This document shows positions 52,468 to 58,840 of a stretch of DNA of 64,000 nt, piece after piece. The notes beneath the pieces were generated by a model, which had not been told where the DNA came from, did no database searches, and saw only the letters and a program-made list of their open reading frames with translations. Each line of letters begins with the position of its first letter. Position 1 is the first letter of the stretch. The DNA comes from Burkholderiaceae bacterium (GTDB lineage Bacteria > Pseudomonadota > Gammaproteobacteria > Burkholderiales > Burkholderiaceae_C): positions 282,010 through 346,009 of the forward strand of contig JACKLN010000004.1 in NCBI GenBank assembly GCA_024235855.1. Direction: 5' to 3'. The position numbers were made by a program, and so were the translations under genes.

Positions 52468-53118
52468 TCATGCCGGCGCCTGCAGCAGCTCCGCAAACAG
52501 CTGGCCGTGGCGCTCGAAGCCGCTCACGGCCTCGGCCACCAGTGACTGCGCGGCCGCCTCGTCGGGCGCGCAGCGGTCGAGCCCGGCACGCAAGCCCGTG
52601 ATGGCGCTGGCCACCGTGGCGGGCGGGCCAAAGTCGTAGAAGGCCACGGCCTGGCCCGGGGCCAGGTGGTAGGCCCGCGCCACGATGCGCGCCAGCGCCT
52701 GGCCGCCGTTGAGATCGCCCAGGTAGCGCACATAGGCGTGTGCCGCCAACAGGCCGGGGTCGGTCGCGGCCAGCGCCTGCAGCCGCAGGGCATAGGCGCG
52801 CGCCGCCGGTGCCGCCGGCAGGTCATGTGCCCAACGGTCACCATGCAGTTGCTCGAGGTCGATCGACAGGGCCGCGCAGCGCGCCAGGCCAGCCAGCGGC
52901 AGGTCGGCCAGACCCGGGTGCAGGGCACGGTCGTTCAACCCCGATTCCAGCGCCGCATAGATCGTGTGCAGGCTGCTCAGCAGCCGGCAGTAGTCCGTAC
53001 GCGCCAGTTGACCACGCAGCAACTGCTGCATCAGTGCGCTGCGCTCGACCTCGGCATGCAGCACGCGTGTGGCCTCGCGCAGGCGCAGCGACAGGGTGGG
53101 GGCGTGTTCCGAATCCAT
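52468..53118 (-). CDS. bphO: Haem oxygenase (biliverdin supply for the phytochrome)
   Basis: 216 residues from ATG 53118. Cleaves haem to biliverdin, CO and iron. Proximal haem ligand His21 in TRVLHAEVERS; distal helix with the flexible Gly motif GDLNGGQALARI (~134-145); HAYVRYLGDLNGG is the HemO/BphO pattern. Convergent with bphP and divergent from bchO (59 bp between starts), so its expression may be tied to the photosynthesis regulon. Confidence 0.93.
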   Translation of the reverse strand: MDSEHAPTLSLRLREATRVLHAEVERSALMQQLLRGQLARTDYCRLLSSLHTIYAALESGLNDRALHPGLADLPLAGLARCAALSIDLEQLHGDRWAHDLPAAPAARAYALRLQALAATDPGLLAAHAYVRYLGDLNGGQALARIVARAYHLAPGQAVAFYDFGPPATVASAITGLRAGLDRCAPDEAAAQSLVAEAVSGFERHGQLFAELLQAPA

Positions 53119-53177
53119 CGTGGCCACGCCGTCACGGGCCGCACGGCCGGCCCCGGACCGCTGCACGACAATGCCCC

Positions 53178-54068
53178 ATGACCCTGCCGGCCCTGCCCGC
53201 GCCCGACTGGCCCCATGCCGCGCACAGCAGGGCCACCGACGCCGGTGGCCTGCGCTGGCACTGGCAAGCCTGGGGTGACGGCAACGCTGGCCCCGGCGCG
53301 CGGCGCACGCTGCTGCTGCTGCACGGCACGGCCGCCAGCACGCACAGCTGGCGCGCCCTGGCGCCGATGCTCGCTGCCCTCGGCTGGCAAGTGGTGGCGC
53401 CCGACCTGCCCGGCCACGCCTTCAGCGGCATGCTGCCGCGCAGACAGCGCACGCTGCCCGGCATGGCGGCCGCCACCGCGGCGTGGCTGGATGCGCTGGC
53501 GCTGCAGCCCGACGCCGTGCTCGGCCACTCCGCCGGCGCGGCGCTGATGCTGCGCATGGCGCTCGACGGCGCCCTGCCCGCGGCGCGGCTGGTGGGGCTG
53601 AATGCCGCCCTGCTGCCCTTCGACGGGCTGGCCGGCCGCGTGTACCCCGCCGCGGCACGGCTGCTGGCCGCCAGCCCGGGCGTGGCGCAACTCGGTGCCT
53701 GGCGTGCGCGCGACATCGAGGGCGTGCGCCGGCTCGTGGTCTCGTGCGGTTCGGTGCTCGACGATGGCGGCATCGCGCTGTATGCGCAGCTGCTGCGCCG
53801 GCCGGCCCACATGGCCGGCGTGCTGGCGATGATGGCCGACTGGGACCTGGCCGGCCTGGCGCGGGACCTGGCGGGGCTGGGCCGGCCGCTGCACCTGCTG
53901 GTGGGCCAGCGTGACGCAGCCGTGCCGCCGGCCCAGGCGCAGCGCCTGGCCCGCCGCCACGCCCACGTGCACCTGCACGAACTCGGCGACCTCGGCCACC
54001 TGGCCCACGAGGAGGACCCCGGCCGGGTGCTGACCATCGCAGGCCCCCTGCTCGCCGGCGACGGTTGA
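53178..54068 (+). CDS. bchO: Magnesium chelatase accessory protein BchO (alpha/beta hydrolase)
   Basis: 296 residues. Alpha/beta-hydrolase fold with LLLLHGTAASTHSW oxyanion region, nucleophile elbow VLGHSAGAALMLRMA and the C-terminal DLGHLAHEEDP His. In purple bacteria it normally follows bchID; here it is convergent with bchD rather than co-directional. Precise chemistry is not established. Confidence 0.9.
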   Translation: MTLPALPAPDWPHAAHSRATDAGGLRWHWQAWGDGNAGPGARRTLLLLHGTAASTHSWRALAPMLAALGWQVVAPDLPGHAFSGMLPRRQRTLPGMAAATAAWLDALALQPDAVLGHSAGAALMLRMALDGALPAARLVGLNAALLPFDGLAGRVYPAAARLLAASPGVAQLGAWRARDIEGVRRLVVSCGSVLDDGGIALYAQLLRRPAHMAGVLAMMADWDLAGLARDLAGLGRPLHLLVGQRDAAVPPAQAQRLARRHAHVHLHELGDLGHLAHEEDPGRVLTIAGPLLAGDG

Positions 54069-54081
54069 AGGCGCCGCGCCC

Positions 54082-55887
54082 TCATCGCGCCGCCGTGGCC
54101 TGCACCACCTGGGACACCTGCCGCGCATCCGCGTGCGGCAGCGGCAGGTAGCGCGCCCCCATGGCCTGGGCCACGCGCTGGGCCGCCGGCTGCGGCTGCG
54201 GTGCGGTGTCCAGCCACAGCACGCCCGCACCGGCGTCCCGCCACGGGCGGGCCGCGGCCAGCGCGTCGGCGCCCGCGGCCTCGCGGCCCGGTGACCCGTC
54301 GCGCGACAGGTTGGCGCGGCCGTCGGACAGCACCACGACCACCGGCGTGGCGCCGCGGCGCATCTCCTCGTCCACCACCTGGCGCGCCAGGTCCAGCCCG
54401 GCAGCCAGCGGCGTGCCGCCGCCACCGGCCAGCCCGGCCAGGCAGCGGCGGGCCCGCGCGAGCGAACGCGTCGGCGGCAGCAGCACCTCGGCACCCGGAC
54501 CCTCGGGCCGGCCACGGAAGCTGACCAGGGCCACGCGGTCGCGGCGCACGTAGCACTCGGCCAGCAGCAGTTCCACCGCACCCTTGGCCTCGGCCAGCCT
54601 GTGCAGCGCCGCCGAGCCCGAGGCGTCGACGACGAAGACCGTCGTCGTCTGCCGGCGCGGGCGGCGGCGCAGGGTGTGGAAGTCGTCGCGGCGGATGTGC
54701 ACGCGAGGCCAGGCCGCTGATCCAGCCTGCACGCTGCGGGCCTCGGCCTCGCGCCGGCGCAGCGGCTGCCACGGCGCCGCGGCCCGCAGCGTGGCCACCA
54801 GGTGCAGGCGGGCACCGCCGCGCGGGTCGCCACGGCGGGCACCGCAGGGCCGGCCGCGGCCGGCGCCGTCGTGCTGCGCACCGGCGCGGCCGGCGCCGCC
54901 AGCCCGGCGCGTGCTGTCGCCGGCCGCCAGCAGGGCCAGCAGGCCCGGTGGCAGCGCGGCCAGGGCCGCTTCGAGCAGGCGCTCGACCGGCGGGCTGCCC
55001 TCGTCCGGGGGCGGCGCCGGGCTCGGGTCCGTCGTGGCCTCGGCTTCGGCGGGCGGTGGCGGCACGCCTGGTGGCGGCGTCTGATCGACGTCGTCACCGG
55101 CGTCGTCCACCACGCCGTCCTCATCGGCGGCAGCCGGCAGCCGCGTCGCGCGCGGCGCCAGCACCAGCGCGGCCGCGGCCGCCGCATCGTCGGCCGTCAC
55201 ACGGTCGCGCCCGGCCAGGGCGGCCAGCGCCCGCGCGGCGCGCAGGGCCAGGCTGGCGGCCCGCAGCGACACGATGCCCAGGGCGTCGGCGGCTGCCACC
55301 AGTGCTTCGGGCAGGGCCTCGTCGTGCACCACGGCCGGCAGACGCCGGCGCGCCGCGACCACCCTCGCCGCCAGGGTGGGCAGGTCGTCGCCGGTGCCCT
55401 GCACGGCGGCGTCCAGCGTGAGGCTGAAGGCCAGGCGATCGACCAGGGCGTCGGCCAGCGGGGGCTCGTCGGCCGCGGCCTCGTCGAAGACGATCAGGGC
55501 CAGCCGCGCCGGCAGGTCCGCCACCAGGCCATCTCGGGCCAGCGGCACGACGTGGCGGTCCAGCACCGAGGTCAGCGCGGCCACGCGCCCCGGCGCCAGC
55601 CGTTCGGCCGAGGGCACCAGCAGGTAGCCGCCATCGGCCTGTGCCAGCAGGCCGGGCTGCAGCACAGGCCGCCCGTGCTGCAGCGTGGCGGCGAGGTCCA
55701 GGCCGCCGTAGAGGCGGTGATCGTCGGCATGCAGCGGCAGCCGCCGCCAGGCGGCGTGATCGGGCAGCGCGGCACGCAGGGTGGTCAGCCAGGCCTCACG
55801 GGCCGGCCCGGGTGTCCCGCGCAGGCGGGCGCCGCCCAGCCCCAGCGGATCCACCGCCAGCAGCAGCGCGGCCTGTACGGGATTCAT
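54082..55887 (-). CDS. bchD: Magnesium chelatase subunit D
   Basis: 601 residues. AAA+-like N-terminal half without a working Walker A, a central Asp/Pro/Glu-rich acidic linker (ADEDGVVDDAGDDVDQTPPP, ~250-290), and a C-terminal VWA (integrin I) domain with the MIDAS motif FVVDASGSAALH near 416. Forms the double hexamer with BchI. The start overlaps the bchI stop by four bases. Confidence 0.95.
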   Translation of the reverse strand: MNPVQAALLLAVDPLGLGGARLRGTPGPAREAWLTTLRAALPDHAAWRRLPLHADDHRLYGGLDLAATLQHGRPVLQPGLLAQADGGYLLVPSAERLAPGRVAALTSVLDRHVVPLARDGLVADLPARLALIVFDEAAADEPPLADALVDRLAFSLTLDAAVQGTGDDLPTLAARVVAARRRLPAVVHDEALPEALVAAADALGIVSLRAASLALRAARALAALAGRDRVTADDAAAAAALVLAPRATRLPAAADEDGVVDDAGDDVDQTPPPGVPPPPAEAEATTDPSPAPPPDEGSPPVERLLEAALAALPPGLLALLAAGDSTRRAGGAGRAGAQHDGAGRGRPCGARRGDPRGGARLHLVATLRAAAPWQPLRRREAEARSVQAGSAAWPRVHIRRDDFHTLRRRPRRQTTTVFVVDASGSAALHRLAEAKGAVELLLAECYVRRDRVALVSFRGRPEGPGAEVLLPPTRSLARARRCLAGLAGGGGTPLAAGLDLARQVVDEEMRRGATPVVVVLSDGRANLSRDGSPGREAAGADALAAARPWRDAGAGVLWLDTAPQPQPAAQRVAQAMGARYLPLPHADARQVSQVVQATAAR

Positions 55888-56918
55888 GCGGGCGCAGCGA
55901 AGAGTTCGTCCACGGCGCGCTGCACGCGCACGCTGGAGCCGGCATCGTCCAGCGGATTGCGGCGCAGGCGGTGGCGCAGCGCCGGCGCCGCCACCTGCTG
56001 CAGGTGCCCGTCGTCCACGGTGTCGTCACCATCCAGCGCCGCCAGCGCGCGTGCTGCGCGCATCAGCGTGAGTTCACCGCGCAGGCCGTCGGTGCCCAGG
56101 GCCATGCACAGGCGGGCCGAGCGCTCGAGCACCGCGTCGGGCACCTGCACGTCGGCCACGCGACGGCGGGCGGCCACGATGCGCCGGCGCAGGCGCTCGT
56201 CGTCCTTGCGCCAGCGCTCGACGAAGGCGGCCGGGTCGCGCTCGAAGGCGTCGCGGCGCTTGACCACTTCCACGCGCAGCGCCAGGTCGGTGGGCGTCTT
56301 GACCTCCACGGACAGGCCGAAGCGGTCCAGCAGCTGCGGGCGCAGCTCGCCCTCCTCCGGGTTGCCGCTGCCCACCAGCACGAAGCGCGCCGGGTGGCGC
56401 ACCGACAGGCCCTCGCGCTCGACGACGTTCTCGCCCGAGGCGGCGACGTCGATCAGCAGGTCCACCAGGTGGTCCTCGAGCAGGTTGACCTCGTCGATGT
56501 AGAGAAAGCCGCGGTTGGCGCGCGCCAGCAGGCCGGGCTCGAAGGCGCGTTCGCCCTGGGCCAGCGCACGTTCCAGGTCCAGCGCGCCGACGACGCGGTC
56601 TTCGGTGGCGCCGAGCGGCAGGTCGACCACCGGCACCGGCACGCGGTGCGTGCGCACGCGGGCGCCCGGGGCCTTCAACGTGGCGCAGTCGGGGCATGCC
56701 CCGCTGGCGGACTCGGGCGCGCAGGCGTAGCGGCAACCCTGCACCGCCGTCATCGGCGGCAGCAGCGCGGCCAGCGCGCGCACGGCGGTGGACTTGCCGG
56801 TGCCCCGGTCGCCGAAGACGAGCACACCGCCCAACCCGGGGTCCACCGCCGCGACGAGGATCGCCCTCGTCATCTCGTCCTGCCCGACGATGGCCGAGAA
56901 GGGAAAACTGATCGCCAT
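55884..56918 (-). CDS. bchI: Magnesium chelatase ATPase subunit I
   Basis: 344 residues from ATG 56918, chosen because GGAG is seven bases upstream (ATG 56924 would be too close). Walker A GDRGTGKST (36-44), Walker B FLYIDEVNLLEDH, sensor GSGNPEEGELRPQLLDRFGL. AAA+ motor of Mg insertion. Upstream reading to 57293 only translates the repeats. Confidence 0.96.
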   Translation of the reverse strand: MAISFPFSAIVGQDEMTRAILVAAVDPGLGGVLVFGDRGTGKSTAVRALAALLPPMTAVQGCRYACAPESASGACPDCATLKAPGARVRTHRVPVPVVDLPLGATEDRVVGALDLERALAQGERAFEPGLLARANRGFLYIDEVNLLEDHLVDLLIDVAASGENVVEREGLSVRHPARFVLVGSGNPEEGELRPQLLDRFGLSVEVKTPTDLALRVEVVKRRDAFERDPAAFVERWRKDDERLRRRIVAARRRVADVQVPDAVLERSARLCMALGTDGLRGELTLMRAARALAALDGDDTVDDGHLQQVAAPALRHRLRRNPLDDAGSSVRVQRAVDELFAAPA

Positions 56919-56952
56919 GCCCATGCTCCGTGCGGGCGAACCCGTCCGGGCC

Positions 56953-56995
56953 ATTATGCGCACCGCGACAGGTGCGGCGTCAATCGGCGTTGACA
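56953..56995 (-). promoter_or_regulatory. bchI promoter region with PpsR-type palindrome
   Basis: CGTC-N10-GACA (56978-56995), one base off consensus and the same variant form as at bchF. On the minus strand its inner arm is TTGACG (56983-56978); CATAAT (56958-56953) follows at a long 19-bp spacing. Confidence 0.6.
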
Positions 56996-57034
56996 GCCGG
57001 TGCGACGCAGACCCGTGTGGGTCCGGATCGGGCC

Positions 57035-57177
57035 ACGGTCTCGCAGAGCTCGTCCGCTTCGTCAGGCACGAAACAGTCCGCAGGGACTGTTTCGTGTCCA
57101 GCCCCCCTACGGTCTCGCAGAGCTCGACCGCTTCGGCAGGCACGAAACAGTCCGCAGGGACTGTTTCGTGTCCAGCC
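57035..57177. repeat. Two tandem 69-bp repeats, each with a 12-bp hairpin
   Basis: Copies at 57035-57103 and 57109-57177, period 74 bp, differing at only a couple of bases. Each contains ACGAAACAGTCC-GCAG-GGACTGTTTCGT, a perfect 12-base-arm hairpin. They fill the space between bchI and the soeC stop. No U tract, but such hairpins can terminate or stabilise transcripts coming from soeABC. They look like a dispersed intergenic repeat family. Confidence 0.8.
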
Positions 57178-58113
57178 TCAGCCCATCCGCTGGTAGTAGA
57201 GGTTCTGCGGGTGGCGGCCCTCGGCGAAGAAAAGCCAGCGTTCACCCAGCAGCCCGGCCCACTGCAGCAGCGCCAGCGCGGCCAGCAGGACACCGGGCAG
57301 GCGTCCGCCCTGGGTGGCCAGCACGATCACCGGCAACACGAAGGCGGCCACGGCCACGCCCCAGCGCAGCCGGGGCAGCAGGTCCGGCGCGGCGCCATGG
57401 GAGAACTCGCGCGTGCCGAAGGAGCCGCCCAGCGTGCCCTGGGAGCTCTGCACGATGCGCGGGTGGCGGATGCCCAGCGCCGACTGCAGCGTGCTGCGCG
57501 GCGCCAGCGTGGCATTGCGCCAGGTGCTGGCGCCGCGGGTGATGGCACCGAGCACGGTGGCCACGGCCGCCGCACCGGCGGCCCAGGGCAGGAGCGCCGG
57601 CGCGTGGAACGCGACCAACGCCGCGCCCAGCGTCAGGCCGGAGGCCAGGCCGAGCACGGTGAAGTTCAGCGGCGTCAGCGGGCTGGCCCATTCGCGGATG
57701 ACGCCGACGGCCGCGTAGATCATGCCGGTGCACAGGTACAGCGCCAGCGCCAGCAGCGCGGCCAGCAGGCCGAGCCAGAAGGTGGCCCCGCCCTGCCACT
57801 GCGCCACACCCCAGGCCAGCGTGACCGCCAGGAAGGCCGGCAGCACGATGACCTCGCGCGACAGCCAGGACGTGCGCCACTGCGACGCCGCACGCCACGC
57901 ACGCTCGGGGCGGCCGAGGTGGAAGGTGGCGGCCACCAGCCCAGCTGCGCCCAGCAGCAGCACGACCACCGCGCCGGTGACGAACAACGGCCCCATAGGT
58001 GCCGGCAGCAGGCCCAGGGCCACCGCAGCGTCCAGCGCCACCAGACCCAGCATCAGGCCCTGCGCCGCACCGGCCAGGGTGGTGAAGAAGATCATGGACC
58101 AAGGAGGCCTCAT
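57178..58113 (-). CDS. soeC: SoeC/DmsC-like membrane anchor subunit
   Basis: 311 residues, about 8 membrane helices (GLMLGLVALDAAVALGLLPA, PLFVTGAVVVLLLGAAGLVA). DmsC/NrfD-type quinone-interacting anchor; the FHLGRPERAWRAASQWRTSW loop and WLSREVIVLPAF are typical. The start is one base after the soeB stop. Passes electrons from sulfite to quinone. Ends exactly where the tandem repeat ends. Confidence 0.82.
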   Translation of the reverse strand: MRPPWSMIFFTTLAGAAQGLMLGLVALDAAVALGLLPAPMGPLFVTGAVVVLLLGAAGLVAATFHLGRPERAWRAASQWRTSWLSREVIVLPAFLAVTLAWGVAQWQGGATFWLGLLAALLALALYLCTGMIYAAVGVIREWASPLTPLNFTVLGLASGLTLGAALVAFHAPALLPWAAGAAAVATVLGAITRGASTWRNATLAPRSTLQSALGIRHPRIVQSSQGTLGGSFGTREFSHGAAPDLLPRLRWGVAVAAFVLPVIVLATQGGRLPGVLLAALALLQWAGLLGERWLFFAEGRHPQNLYYQRMG

Positions 58114-58114
58114 C

Positions 58115-58840
58115 TCAGTGCTCCCAATCGGCGTCCAGCGGCGCGCCGTCATAGGCCGGCTGCCGCCCGTCCACGTGCAGCGGGTTCTGTTCGCGGCGCA
58201 GCTGCTCGGGCCGCGTGGTGTCGCCGTGCAGGCGGCGCGGCAGGTAGTGGTTGGCCGGCTTGGTGCCTGCCTCGGGCATCAGCGGATAGCCTCCGCGTTC
58301 GCGGATGGCCACCGAGACCTCGCTGTCCGGGTCGTGCACGTCGCCGAACAGGCGCGCGCTGGTGGGGCACGAGATCACGCAGGCCGGCCGCCGTTCGGCG
58401 GCGGGCAGCGCGGCGTCGTGGATGCGGTCCACGCACAGCGTGCACTTGGTCATCACCTTGCGCTGTTCGTCGAGCTCGCGCACGCCGTAGGGGCAGGCCC
58501 AGCTGCAGTAGTTGCAGCCGATGCACTTATCGTGGTCCACCAGCACGATGCCGTCCTCGGGCCGCTTGTAGCTGGCGCCGGTGGGGCACACCGGCACGCA
58601 GGGCGGCTCCTCGCAGTGCAGGCAGCTCTTGGGGAAGTGCACCGTCTGCGTGGCCGGGTACTCGCCCACCTCGAAGCTCATCACGCGGTTGAAGAAGGTG
58701 CCGGTGGGGTCGGCGCCGTAGGGGTTCTCGTCGACCAGCGGGCCCGCGCTGCCGGAGGTGTTCCACTGCTTGCAGCTGGTGACGCAGGCGTGGCAGCCCA
58801 CGCAGACGTTGAGGTCGATGACCAGGGCCAGTTGCGTCAT
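58115..58840 (-). CDS. soeB: SoeB/DmsB-like 4x[4Fe-4S] subunit
   Basis: 241 residues. Four cysteine groups: CVGCHACVTSCKQWN (13-27), CLHCEEPPCVPVCPTGAS, CIGCNYCSWACPYGVREL and CTLCVDRIHD...CVISCPTSAR. Relays electrons from the Mo subunit to the membrane anchor. ATG overlaps the soeA stop. Confidence 0.85.
   Translation of the reverse strand: MTQLALVIDLNVCVGCHACVTSCKQWNTSGSAGPLVDENPYGADPTGTFFNRVMSFEVGEYPATQTVHFPKSCLHCEEPPCVPVCPTGASYKRPEDGIVLVDHDKCIGCNYCSWACPYGVRELDEQRKVMTKCTLCVDRIHDAALPAAERRPACVISCPTSARLFGDVHDPDSEVSVAIRERGGYPLMPEAGTKPANHYLPRRLHGDTTRPEQLRREQNPLHVDGRQPAYDGAPLDADWEH

Noticed and set aside
52254..52496. Small frames inside the bphP-bphO spacer as genes or a transposase remnant
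   Set aside because: Short, no ribosome site, no recognisable domain; the inverted repeats explain the segment better.
56919..57293. N-terminal extension of bchI through the tandem repeats
   Set aside because: The extension translates the repeat and intergenic DNA; a good ribosome site places the start at 56918.
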